Positions 32,431 to 41,545 of a DNA stretch of 64,000 nt are shown piece after piece (position 1 is the stretch's first letter; each line of letters begins with the position of its first letter). The DNA is from Ariolimax columbianus (Eukaryota; Mollusca; Gastropoda; Stylommatophora; Arionidae). Made by a program: the position numbers and the translations under genes. The stretch covers positions 44,166,675-44,230,674 of the forward strand of contig JAVGWX010000013.1 of NCBI GenBank assembly GCA_036924085.1, in the 5' to 3' direction. Below the pieces are notes generated by a model. That model saw nothing but the letters and a program-made list of their open reading frames with translations, searched no databases and was not told the DNA's origin.

Positions 32431-33034
32431 TTAAGCTCGGAAGAGCCAAGGGGAATTCCATAGTTTCTCAACAGAAAAACATGTCGAATTCATTATACTT
32501 CACAATGATTACAAACCAGGGCAAATATTAAATTCTTCGCTTACATAATTTCATCTATTATTATTATTTTTTTCTAGTCTTCATAATTTGCTTCATTTCA
32601 GTTCTAATTAGTTCAATCCGCATATCTCTTGTGCGAGGGAATCTCATGAGCGCTATGTCGTGGAAGTAATAGCCTGTGGCAGCCGAATCTGATCTAACAT
32701 ACCGGAAATGATGCTTGCGTTCGACAAAAGTGAAGTGATACCAATTATTATCAGACATTCTATTTATGTTTACTGTATTATTTGGTATTGTAATTTATTT
32801 TATTTTTTCCTCTTTTCTTCGTCTTTATCTTCTTGTAATTCTTCTTCCTCCTTTTCTTCTTCCTCTCCCCAAGCAATGGGAATGCTGCAGAACGACAGTT
32901 TTTATTTTTAATAGCGCCACCTAGCGAAAGTAAAAGGACAAGGGAACTAATCCTTCTCTAATGTACCAGAAGATCGAGGCTGAGTACGTCACCACTGAAG
33001 TGGTCCCAATTATTATCTCCTCATATCTCATTCA
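32431..33034. other. No recognised feature
   Basis: A TTC/TCC-rich tract lies near 32805-32870. No motif or dispersed repeat was recognised apart from short AT-rich stretches. Confidence 0.35.
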
Positions 33035-33135
33035 GTTCAGTTCAGTTCAGTTCAGCTCAATGCCATCTCCACACCGAAGATCGGCTACAATGGATCTACA
33101 ATACCCTCTGTTTCTCGCAGGGATGGTACAATGTA
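33035..33135 (-). pseudogene. Possible L7 LINE 3' end with (GAACT)n-type tail
   Basis: TTCAGTTCAGTTCAGTTCAG is followed by ATGCCATCTCCACACCGAAG and CCCTCTGTTTCTCGCAGG. This parallels GTGCCGTCTCCACAACGGAAG and GTCTCTGTCTCGCGCC at 14750-14810. It is short, so the assignment is tentative. Confidence 0.4.
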
Positions 33136-33509
33136 CTGGACTTATTAGTTTCATTTCTCTCATTAATGATTTTCTAATCCATTTCGTGGTGTTCAATTTG
33201 GGATTTCAAGAGCTCGGTGTCATATTATCTAAGCTAATGGCTATTAATAAGGAAGACGCGTGTATGCGTTGTTGATATTGTTAATGTCACGGTCAGGTTA
33301 AATGGCTGTTAAAGGACTAGTCTATCGCAGGTTTCCGTCTTCGTCAACAGAATCAGTATGTCAGTATGTATAATTATCACTATTACCTTCATTTGATCCT
33401 CTACATCTAAGCCCGCCTTCCTGAGGTCGAAGAGCTTGCACGTCCCAGTGATCCCGGAAGTTATACCAGCGGAAGTTTTACTCCTGGAAGGGTCACCAAA
33501 CCGAGAAGG

Positions 33510-33755
33510 TCCTTGGAAAGGGGCAAGAGCAGGTCATTGGAAAGGGGCAAGAGCAGGTCATTGGAAAGGGGCAAGAGCAGGTCATTGGAAAGGGGCACGA
33601 GCAGGTCATTGGAAAGGGGCAAGAGCAGGTCAATGGAAAGGGGCAAGAGCAGGTCCTTGGAAAGGGGCAAGAGCAGGTCCTTGGAAAGGGGCACGAGCAG
33701 GTCCTTGGAAAGGGGCAAGAGCAGGTTCTTGGAAAGGGGCAAGAGCAGGTGGTGT
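33510..33755. repeat. 24-bp minisatellite, about 10 copies
   Basis: The unit is GGAAAGGGGCAAGAGCAGGT followed by CATT or CCTT. Isolated changes include CACGAGCAG and CAATGG. The 24-bp period keeps several frames open on both strands. Confidence 0.95.
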
Positions 33756-33934
33756 CCTATAGCCGTGGCTGTAAAACTCACACTCAAGTGGTATATGCAT
33801 TGGACTGCACTTTACCGCCACTAGTCATGGCGTTAAATCCTTAAGTGCATGTTTGTGCCGTTCGCTCCTGTTACCTGGTGCTGTGTGCCTATCCTGGTGA
33901 GATTCTTCAAGGTGAATAAACGTTTCAGGGCTTC

Positions 33935-34360
33935 GCCCTGTTTCCCGAGACTTTTCGATCATGATTGCTCCCCGGACCAAACTGCCTCTTGCTGGTCTCC
34001 ATAAATGAGGCAGACCTGCAGGTTATGTTCTGGTGTTTTCTTCGGTGCGCCGCAATCGCATGTGGCGGTGTCTCTCAGACCCATTCTGCGATAGTGTACC
34101 TTTTTGTCTGCAATTCTGAGTCTGAAGATCTTTGTCTGTCCATCTGTGCCGTCTGTCTATGCTGTGATTTTCTGGTTTGTATTCTTCGTGCTTGACTCTC
34201 CATTCCGTTCTCATAGATCGGTTGACACGTGTCTTTGCTTCTTTATAGCTCTGTGGTTGGCGAGTATGCATGCTGCCACTTTTGCTAACTCATCTGCCTT
34301 CTTGTTTCCATGGATTCCACAGTGTTCTGGAATCCACTGTAGGACTAAATCTTTCTTTGG
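33935..34360 (-). pseudogene. L3-like LINE: RNase H remnant and C-terminal domain
   Basis: The minus strand reads VLQWIPEHCGIHGNKKADEL then AKVAACI, the end of an RNase H domain (H and D of the active-site region visible). It continues with RTEWRVKHEEYKP and later DRQTKIFRLRI-like decayed sequence and a CDCGAP-type cysteine motif. Several frame breaks are present. It is 5'-truncated. Confidence 0.65.
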
Positions 34361-34869
34361 GGGGAAAGCAATTCGATGTTATATTTTATTTCGTGTGAGA
34401 ATCTATCTTGTTTGGTGTTCTCTATCAGTTTTCCCCATGAAAGACGAAGAGATGCAGACCAGTGGACATTTCACCTCTGTCCCTTTGTGACGATCCTTCA
34501 CGAGACAAGAAATGCCAAACGTGTGCTCACATCAGCTGAGCTGTCAAGACTCACTGAGGAATGGTGAGATGACCAATTCAATTGTGTGTGCTACGTCCGT
34601 GGCAGAACGTGACGATCCTGGCACATTAACAAATTGGACTGCCTCCCTTCGGGGATATTCAAATAATGCATCCAGACCATCCCGTTCGACATCACGATGC
34701 CTCTAAGACAACATATTGAATACCCTTCAACGTCTGTTTTTTTTGTCCGGACGGGATTGGGCTGCCAATAATTACCAGCTCCAAATTTTACTTTATTCTC
34801 CAACTGATACAGGGAAGAGTAGTAAGGAACTGAAGTTCGTCATCTTGGGCCAGGTGTTGCTGTGGTTTC
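34361..34869. other. No recognised feature
   Basis: I could not tie the open frames here to a family. A T-run lies near 34737. Confidence 0.3.
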
Positions 34870-35265
34870 AATTAGCCCATGCTGGTACGAAATCAGCGAC
34901 ACATTCTTGGCATTCGTTGGTACGATTTCGTCCGGAATGTAGATGTTTCTGTAAGGACACATCTCCCCCCTGTTTCGGTTATTCTGGAACGTCGCCGCAT
35001 TTGCCTGTTCGATCATGTTGTCCGACTGGACAAGGAGATCCCAGCTCACCAGATTCTTCAAAAGACAGTCAACAGTGCTAACGGCCTCCACCCTGCTGAC
35101 TGGAAGCGTCGGAGAGGTCGTTCTCGAACACGTGGCTCCAACAGGTAGCAGCCTCCCCATCTGCCTTAGAGGAGGCCTGGCAGCACGCAGTTACAACTGG
35201 ACATGGTGGTTTTCATCCGACGCAACGGGCCTCAGACGCCTAAGCGAACATTATTATTATGGTAT
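34870..35265 (+). pseudogene. L6 LINE C-terminus and 3' end
   Basis: The frame at 34879 reads VRNQRHILGIRWYDFVRNVD, then LERRRICLFDHVVRLDKEIP, then GLHPADWKRRRGRSRTRG. It then shifts into the 3' end with IRRNGPQTPKRTL and a short (ATT)n tail. It lacks RT. It is the uninterrupted counterpart of the region carrying the 35-bp expansion at 41 kb. Confidence 0.8.
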
Positions 35266-35274
35266 AGGATGTCT

Positions 35275-35645
35275 TTGATTTGCCTCATTGTCTTCCCTTT
35301 TCCCTAATTCCCTACTGTTGTACGATTTTAACGGCAGTTCATCTGGTTTCATTCTCATGAGATGACCAAACCACTTGACCTTCTGTCATGAAATGACCAA
35401 ACCACTTGACCTTCTGTCATGAGATGACCAAACCACTTGACCTTCTGTTTATTTATATATTCTTGGGAGGATGTTGTTCCCACAATTTTTTCTGATGTCG
35501 GTAATTATCACTCTGCCACTTCCGGTTACCTTGATGACTTTTCTCAGAAGACTAATTTCACTGGTTGCCATTTCCTTGTCCTGTGCCTTGGACAAACGCG
35601 AGGTTTGGCAATGACAGCACAGAGTTAGTAAGAAGATAGTGTTTA
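35275..35645 (-). pseudogene. LINE C-terminal remnant with 31-bp triplication
   Basis: The minus strand reads LLRKVIKVTGSGRVIITDIR, KNCGNNILPRIYK, then KVKWFGHLMR-type residues repeated, then MKPDELPLKSYN. A 31-bp unit (CCAAACCACTTGACCTTCTG plus TCATGAGATGA) is present about three times at 35356-35448. It covers exactly the KWFGHLM codons. Confidence 0.65.
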
Positions 35646-35666
35646 TCAGTTGCCTTTTGTTTCTAC

Positions 35667-36388
35667 AAGGCGTGTTCAAATGACACCGGACTAAACTGAA
35701 ACAAGTAAACATACGTACGATGCGCATGATGACGTCACTTCTGGTGTTAAAAGCAGATACCAACCGTCAAGTTTGCAAAAATTACATTATCCCGCGATTC
35801 ATAGTATCCTCGTCAGACCGTTGAAAACATGGTGGCTGTGAAACGGAATCCATCCATCGTTGATCAGCCAGAGGTGATTCGGTTTCTAACAGCTGAGGGA
35901 TGTTAACTAGTTGAGATTCATCGCAGAATGCAGGCAGTGTATGGGGACAAAAGTGTGTGGAAGACAACTGGACAACGATGTTTAAAGAAAGACGTTAGTT
36001 AGCGAAAGATCATCCGAGACCAGGTCAGGCGCATTTGATCCGTTAACTCACGCCTTTCTTTAAATACCGTTGTCCAGTTCTTCACTGTTGTCTTCGACAC
36101 ACTTTTGTCACCATGCACTGCCTGTATTATGCAATGAATGTCAACTGGCTAACAAGTTAACATCCCTCAGCTGTTAGAAACCGAATCACCGCTCGCTGAT
36201 CAACTCTGGACGGATTATGTATCACACCCGCCATGTTTTCAACGGTCTGATGAGGAAATTATGTGTCGGCGGATAATGAACTTTTGCAAACTTGACGGTT
36301 GGTATGTGATGTTTACACCAGAAGTGACGCCATCATGCGCATCGTACGTATGTTGCAGTTTGGTTCGGTTTCATTTGAACACGCCTCG
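35667..36388. mobile_element. M1 fold-back mariner: near-perfect long palindrome
   Basis: Left arm (35667 to about 36020) and right arm (about 36035 to 36388) are inverted copies of the same mariner 5' part. The left starts AAGGCGTGTTCAAATGACAC; the right ends CATTTGAACACGCCTCG. Each arm carries the transposase N-terminus (on the left, RNPSIVDQPEVIRFLTAEGC, stop, LVEIHRRMQAVYGDKSV), pointing inward. There is no catalytic domain. It could form a hairpin some 350 bp long, and inverted-repeat transcripts are a known trigger for small-RNA silencing (inference). Confidence 0.88.
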
Positions 36389-36519
36389 AATAATAATTTG
36401 TTGATGTTTGGGAAATAGTTACAGTTAGTAGGTCAATGAACTTTTTTTTACATACATTGCTCTTATCCAATCGTCAGTCCTCAGTAAAAATGCTTCCCAT
36501 GTACCTGAACTCTTACTTC

Positions 36520-36612
36520 TGTTTCAGCCTGCTGTCGTTGACATGTATTTTGTTTCAGCCTGCTGTCGTTGACATGTATTTTGTTTCAGCCTGCTGTCGT
36601 TGACATGTATTG
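36520..36612. repeat. 31-bp direct repeat, three copies
   Basis: TTTCAGCCTGCTGTCGTTGA plus CATGTATTTTG is repeated in tandem. The flanks could be LINE-derived but are too short to assign. Confidence 0.85.
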
Positions 36613-36904
36613 TTCGAGGAAATTATGACATCTAAACGGACAAAATGATAATACTAATACTGACGATGTAGGACTGTTGCAGCATTGCTGTAACATTAGG
36701 GTCACCATTGGCAAACGCGGGTTCCGATGGGGTTTCTGTGAAAGTGATTAACTATCCTATCTGCATATTGTATATAACTCACTGCAATTGCTCAAGCCAC
36801 ACTTGGGAACCTCGAGTGCGCCAAGAACCAGTAGATATAATCCGCCCAATCAGCATACGACATGCCGTGAATTAAATATAATTAAAGATTTATGTAATCT
36901 CTTT

Positions 36905-37155
36905 CTATTTCACAATCTGCTTTTATTCGTCCCGCTTTTATTGCGCCATCTCCTGCCATTCTTCCTGATTTTGTTACGCCATCTCCTCCCATTCGTTCAG
37001 CTTTTATTGCGCCATCTCCTCCCATTCGTTCAGCTTTTATTGCGCCATCTCCTCCAATTATTTCTGCTTTTCTCCCGTCATCTTCTTCCATTCATTCTAC
37101 TTTTTTTATTACGTCTTCTGTTCCCATTCTTTCTGCTTTTATTACGCCATATTCT
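36905..37155. repeat. 33-bp degenerate tandem repeat, about 7 copies
   Basis: The unit is CTTTTATTGCGCCATCTCCT plus CCCATTCGTTCAG. Central units are well conserved and the edges diverge. The period is divisible by three, so a Leu/Phe/His-rich frame stays open, without biological meaning. Confidence 0.85.
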
Positions 37156-37288
37156 TCAACGAACATCGGTATTATAACGTCATTATTATTACTTCATTAT
37201 TTTCTAATCTTTTCCCATTACACCTGATTGTATTTTTTTCAAGTCACCTAGTCATTTGTCTGATTGTTTTTTTTCGCATATTTTGTGG

Positions 37289-37367
37289 GTGTTTTTTGTT
37301 TTGTTTTTTTGCGTTCGCCTTATTTCTCCAATCCCCAAGTCGATGTGCGTGTTACTGTGGCTTTTAT
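37289..37367 (-). mobile_element. SINE-A 3' tail fragment
   Basis: TTTTTTTGCGTTCGCCTTAT, TTCTCCAATCCCCAAG and GTGTGCGTG-type residues match the tail half of SINE-A as it reads antisense at 560-640. It abuts an M1 terminal fragment. Confidence 0.7.
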
Positions 37368-37377
37368 TTCGTACGTA

Positions 37378-37426
37378 TGTTCACTTGTTGCAGTTTGGTC
37401 CGATTTCATTTAACACGCCTCGTGTG
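37378..37426 (-). mobile_element. M1 terminal inverted repeat fragment
   Basis: GTTCACTTGTTGCAGTTTGG, then CATTTAACACGCCTCG. This is the same terminal sequence as 44810-44856 and 36355-36388. Confidence 0.75.
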
Positions 37427-37428
37427 TG

Positions 37429-37429
<1 letters not shown>

Positions 37430-37498
<69 letters not shown>
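37430..37498. repeat. (AT)n microsatellite
   Basis: An uninterrupted TA dinucleotide run follows GTATATG. Tyr/Ile frames through it are artefacts. Confidence 0.97.
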
Positions 37499-37500
<2 letters not shown>

Positions 37501-37734
37501 GATTTCATAGGTGTCAGTCTTTGCAAATCATGCGCGTGGCACCATGCGAGTAGCCTCTCAGAGCGCAAGTCTGAGCGCTGAATATGAGACACTGGGTTGT
37601 CCAAACTGTAGGATCCCCCACTCGCCCTCGCTGGTGTAATCCAAAAAAAATGCAAATCATGACAATTTGGCACCAGCTCAGCTGCAGTAGCTGCCGGAAT
37701 GAGTTCGCAATTTTGAAACCATCCGCCTTAGGTG

Positions 37735-38095
37735 CTACCACTCCGGATTTTCTGTCTTGGTTTCTTCTTCTTCTTTGCGTTCAGGATCTTTTGGTCATGC
37801 TATATCTGCAGGCCAGTCGCCATAACGAAGTCTGTAGTCTTCACAAGGTCGGAGCGGCTGCCCCCCAGCTTTTGTCTCAGCTCCCCACCCTCTGGCCAGG
37901 TCTGGCATCTCATTTCTCTATAGATTGGGCATTCTTGTAGAATATGCTCAGGGTTCTGGCATCCTGTTCTACGTGGGCACTCATCGGTGTGTGAGATCTT
38001 TAGTCGGTAAAGATGTTCTAGTAGTCGACATTGTTCAGTTCTCAGGCGAAATAAGATAGTTTGTTGATTTCTTTAGAGTTCTGTCTTGGTTTACT
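37735..38095 (-). pseudogene. L3 LINE tail, antisense copy of the 19.5 kb family
   Basis: The minus strand has the complement of the 19.55-19.91 kb block: FRLRTEQCRLLEHLYRLKI, DECPRRTGCQNPEHILQECP, then the terminal MATGLQI and a short (AAG)n-like tail (TCTTCTTCTTCTTTGCGTTC on the plus strand). A stop interrupts it near 37910. Confidence 0.75.
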
Positions 38096-38208
38096 CATGT
38101 AACCCTACCCTCTCCCGGGGTTTCCACAAGGCAGTATAGTTGTTGCCCGCAGATGCTAGTTACTCGAGACATCCGATGATACTCTCATCGTCCCAAGACT
38201 AGCCAGTA

Positions 38209-38214
<6 letters not shown>

Positions 38215-38282
<68 letters not shown>
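38215..38282. repeat. (AT)n microsatellite in the upstream intron of the secreted-peptide gene
   Basis: About 34 AT units end some 40 bp before the splice acceptor at 38321-38322. Confidence 0.97.
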
Positions 38283-38285
<3 letters not shown>

Positions 38286-38305
38286 CTATATTTCTAATAT
38301 CTACT

Positions 38306-38333
38306 GATTTTCTCTTCTTTAGGTACAATCGAC
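38306..38333 (+). promoter_or_regulatory. Splice acceptor and short 5' leader of the secreted-peptide gene
   Basis: TTTTCTCTTCTTTAG (polypyrimidine tract plus AG at 38321-38322) is followed by 11 bases GTACAATCGAC and the ATG. A branch-point-like CTACTGAT lies 10-20 bases upstream. It implies an upstream 5' UTR exon that I could not locate. Confidence 0.6.
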
Positions 38334-38699
38334 ATGAGAGCAACATTCGCGCTCAGCTTACTTCTGATGACAGTCTTCCTGGCTTCTCACTGCCAAGGGG
38401 ATGAACTTCCACAATACAAAGCCTGCCTGATGGAGTGTTTCCGATGTGTGAAGACATATGGGAAGCAGGCGTACAACGGGAAGATCTGTGCAGAAAATTG
38501 TGCAGAATCCAATGGCAGGAGCATCGACACAAAGTGCGACACTCCTACGAAACGTACGGGCAACAAGCCCTTGTCCACCGCCAACTGTGTTCAGCTGTGC
38601 TCATATAAATGTGCAGCGAACTTCCACCACGACAACATGGATGCGCATGGGTGCATATTTACGTGCGTCATTTCCGGCGAGAAGCTAATTTCGTGTTGA
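38334..38699 (+). CDS. Secreted precursor with two six-cysteine, eclosion-hormone-like modules
   Basis: This is a 121-residue protein in one exon. Residues 1-22 are a signal peptide with hydrophobic core LSLLLMTVFLA; cleavage is likely after Gly22. Module 1 (Cys31, 35, 38, 52, 56, 68) has spacing C-x3-C-x2-C-x13-C-x3-C-x11-C. Module 2 (Cys85, 89, 93, 107, 111, 121) has C-x3-C-x3-C-x13-C-x3-C-x9-C. The modules are joined by TPTKRTGNKP, whose Lys73-Arg74 could be a prohormone convertase site. Module 1 resembles arthropod eclosion hormone, a six-cysteine neuropeptide, in cysteine spacing and in the GKICAENC...G...I...C region. That comparison is from memory and is inference. A small secreted cysteine-rich peptide of another family (mucus, defence or venom-type) is the alternative. 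The stop is TGA right after Cys121. No canonical AATAAA is seen soon after, only ATAAAA variants. It is flanked by transposon debris and has no neighbouring genes. Confidence 0.82.
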   Translation: MRATFALSLLLMTVFLASHCQGDELPQYKACLMECFRCVKTYGKQAYNGKICAENCAESNGRSIDTKCDTPTKRTGNKPLSTANCVQLCSYKCAANFHHDNMDAHGCIFTCVISGEKLISC

Positions 38700-38979
38700 A
38701 TGGAAGAAACACATAAAACTTTTTGGATTGACCATTTGCACTCTTTTTCATAAAATGTGTTATATTTTATTTGATGTTATTTGTCCAATCTTCCATGGAT
38801 GTGTCCTGTTTTAACCTCCTGATTTAATTTATGGGCGACTTTCTTCTAAATTGCAGTTTTTCCAGGATTATCAGATCCTTATTTGGATAAAGAACGTCTC
38901 AATGTTAAGTTCATTCCGTAATTGCTTGATTTCATTGGGGCACTCCTGCTGACACCTCCACAATGCAGCGCCATCCTTC

Positions 38980-39365
38980 TGTCTACGAATGCTTTTTATA
39001 CCTCCTCCTGTGGTAGGTTAGTCTATTAATAGATGTTGATTTCCCATCGTTTTCTCTTATGTCCCCGCCTTTGCTTGTTCTGTGTCCTGTAGTATTGTAT
39101 TTGTAATTTATTTGAACTTCGGAACGTGACCATACCAAGTCAGCTTTCGCTATTTGATCGTTGTGATGAAATCGTCGTACAGTCCACTTGCATTCTCGAC
39201 TCTATGTCATACTACATCATTTGTGATACGGTCTTTGTAGGTGACATTTAGGAGTCTTCTAAAAGATCTAAGCTGGATTCTTCTCTGGAGATCTACTGTA
39301 ATGGTCCATGTTTCGCAGGCTGAGAGGAATATCGAAAGATCCAGTGGGCGTATTAGTCTGACCTT
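38980..39365 (-). pseudogene. L4 LINE C-terminal remnant, antisense
   Basis: The minus strand reads DLSIFLSACETWTITVDLQR, then RSFRRLLNVTYKDRITNDVV and KLTWYGHVPKF. This is the same order as FMYACETWEVTADLQRRIQA, CFRRLLNGTYKDRITNEE and RRNFAYGHI in the 29.7 kb copy. Stops and small indels are present. Another LINE tail joins at about 39365. Confidence 0.7.
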
Positions 39366-39790
39366 TATGGCGAGAAAAAGGTTCTTCTACTTTTTCTTCT
39401 TCGCTCATTCTCAGATCAAGGTCCTCATCTCTCTTACACAGTACACCGTTGTTTGTAAGGCTGTTTTGTTTTATCTCCATTCAGCTTTTTCCTCATATCT
39501 GTCTCGTGAGACCAGTATTTTTCTGCTTTTTCCTGCGTGAACGTGCAGCTTTGTAGGATGTGTTCCACGTTCATGGTATGCTCCCCCACATGGACACTTG
39601 TCATCTGTCTCAATCCTCATTTTGTTGTAAAGATGACTCTTGAGTCTGTTTTGCCCAGTTCTCAGTCTGAAAATGATTTCTCGTTCTTCTCTAGTTAAGT
39701 TAAAGTAGCCCATTTCCCCCTGAATTTTCTTTAATTACGGTCTTGGTTTCATTATATGTGATGCTCAGGTCTGTTTGTCGAAAGTTTAAT
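39365..39790 (-). pseudogene. L3-like LINE C-terminal fragment
   Basis: The minus strand reads MGYFNLTREEREIIFRLRTG, then QNRLKSHLYNKMRI and DDKCPCGGAYHERGTHPTKL. The FRLRTG and CPCG blocks are those of the RNase H-bearing LINE tails. An AAG-rich tail (TTCTACTTTTTCTTCTTCGC on the plus strand) marks its 3' end. Confidence 0.65.
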
Positions 39791-40214
39791 ATTAAGACCT
39801 TTTCAAATGAAACGTGGCGTGTTTGATCTATGACAGAATAAAAAACGTATCTAGCCACAAAATAGTTACAAATAATAATCACTTCTTTCTAGCTTAAAAA
39901 CCTACGAACCTGCTCCAGAATTGATAGATGACAATGCGGTCCTCTTCAGAAACGATGGACAAACAACAACCACGGGTTTGAGAACAATTTATGTCCAGTT
40001 TGACTGTGGGTGGGTATTGATCACTTCTCTGCGTACTTAAAGGACTGGTGGAACTACTTTACTGCAAAACTGTCATAGCGGAACACATACAACATTACAA
40101 ACAGATACCCATACGTCCATCCATACACTGACCAATAGATCCTGACATTAGCTACAAGAATACTGTCTGGAGTTTAAAGAGGTATGTCATCACCAGTAGA
40201 ATCATAAAAATGTT
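39790..40214. other. No recognised feature
   Basis: Nothing repetitive or coding was recognised here. Confidence 0.35.
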
Positions 40215-40284
40215 TGCCTACGCGTCTAGGGCCCGTTGCGTCGATTGACCATTACAATTTTCAACGTGTAGCCAAACCTCGTCC
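40215..40284 (-). pseudogene. L6 LINE 3' terminus, separated by an insertion
   Basis: The minus strand carries the NRRNGP-like end seen in other L6 copies (GGGCCCGTTGCGTCGATTGA on the plus strand). It ends at the duplicated target AAACCTCGTCC (40274-40284). The rest of this L6 copy resumes at 40675. Confidence 0.55.
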
Positions 40285-40674
40285 TTCTTCTTCTTCATCG
40301 TACGCTGTTTACAGCGATATTTACGTTGCACTGTTTTAATTTGTTAGCCAGTGGCTCAGTGCATTCGATTTCAACAGGCGTTTCTGTAGGGTTGCCCTCC
40401 TTAGCCTTTGGCTGTCCCCAGCCTAACTGCAAGGCAGCAGTTGTTTTTGGTAAGAGTTGTCTCTCTTAGGAAGTTGTCTTGCAGGACTATCGAGTCTTCC
40501 CTACTCGTGTCTATAGCGTTTGGCAATGATATGATATGATGGACTATGTACTAATTTGTACTATCCCGGAAGAGAGGCAGTCCAGTGTGACTTTTTCCCA
40601 GGATCGTCACGTCCTGTCAGAAACGTAGCATATGCATATGAGTGAGGTATCTTTTTGCTCGCTTTATTTTCTCG
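40285..40674 (-). mobile_element. Retroposed element inserted in L6, 11-bp TSD, (GAA)n tail
   Basis: AAACCTCGTCC flanks the insert at 40274-40284 and 40675-40685. At its low-coordinate end, TTCTTCTTCTTC would be a (GAA)n 3' tail on the minus strand. The interior includes CTGTTTACAGCGATATT and CATTCGATTTCAACAGG, which recall repeat G (GTTTACAGCTTGACTGCGAT, CATCCGACTTCAGC). It may be a diverged G-type retroposon. Confidence 0.65.
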
Positions 40675-41545
40675 AAACCTCGTCCAATGCTGAAGGAGAA
40701 ACAGTTATATGCCGGAGCCATGTAGAACGTTGACGGCCCCTCCCACGCTTCCAACCAGCCGGTGAGAGACCGTTGTTACACATAGCTGATTTGGACATTA
40801 TCTGGTGAGCTGAAACTTCCTGGTCCAGTCGAACCACGTGACCAAACACAGACAGGCGGCGGCGGGCCAGAGTGTCCGAGATGGAGGGAAGACTCGTCTT
40901 TGCAGACACCTCGACATTACGGAGAAGATCGAACCACTGGATACCGAGGATGCGTCGCTGGTTGCGCATGTAAAAGGCATCGAGTCTTGATATGTCCTGT
41001 TGAAGTAGGGTCCATCGAGTCTTGATATGTCCTGTTGATGTAGGATCCATCGAGTCTTGATTTGTCCCGTTGAAGTAGGATCCATCGAGTCTTGATATGT
41101 CCTGTTGAAGTAGGGTCCATCGAGTCTTGATATGTCCTGTTGAAGTAGGATCCATCGAGACTTGATATGTCCCGTTGAAGTAGGATCCATCGAGTCTTGA
41201 TATGTCCTGTTGAAGTAGGGTCCATCGAGTCTTGATATGTCCTGTTGAAGTAGGATCCATCGAGTCTTGATATGTCCTGTTAAAGTAGGGTCCATCGAGT
41301 CTTGATATGTCCTGTTGAAGTAGGGTCCATCGAGTCTTGATATGTCCTGTTGAAGTAGGATCCATCGAGTCTTGATATGTCCTGTTGAAGTAGGATCCAT
41401 CGAGTCTTGATATGTCCTGTTGAAGTAAGATCCATCGAGTCTTGATATGTCCTGTTGAAGCAGGATCCAAGTCTCTGAACCATACAGGAGGACAGAAATC
41501 ACACGCGTCTGATGAATACGAATTTGGGATATGAGAGAGTCTGCC
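40675..41545 (-). pseudogene. L6 LINE C-terminus invaded by a 35-bp array
   Basis: Entering from the high-coordinate end, the minus strand reads QIRIHQTRVISVLLYGSETW, which is the usual LLYGSETW block. The array (40978-41470) follows, then MRNQRRILGIQWFDLLRNVE, VSAKTSLPSISDTLARRRLS, VFGHVVRLDQEVSAHQI and WKRGRGRQRSTWLRHITVSP. In L6 the normal junction would be ETW.LLQ.DISRLDAFHMRNQ. Despite the expansion the frame is still open from about 41611 to 40664, so the rest is little damaged. Confidence 0.85.
40978..41470. repeat. 35-bp minisatellite inside an L6 coding region, about 14 copies
   Basis: The plus-strand unit is TCCATCGAGTCTTGATATGT plus CCTGTTGAAGTAGGA/G. The seed is the LINE segment coding for QQDISRLD. 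The 35-bp period rotates the frame, so the minus-strand peptide is a 35-residue repeat (LLQQDISRLDG, YFNRTYQDSMDP, TSTGHIKTRW). All three phases lack stops. Confidence 0.95.

Noticed and set aside
33436..33824. Arg/Ser- or Lys/Gly-rich frames that look like a nucleic-acid-binding tail
   Set aside because: They are confined to the 24-bp array and open in both strands.
38387..38688. Frames overlapping the secreted-peptide gene (plus 38458, minus 38387)
   Set aside because: Shadows of the real frame: no signal peptide and no cysteine pattern.
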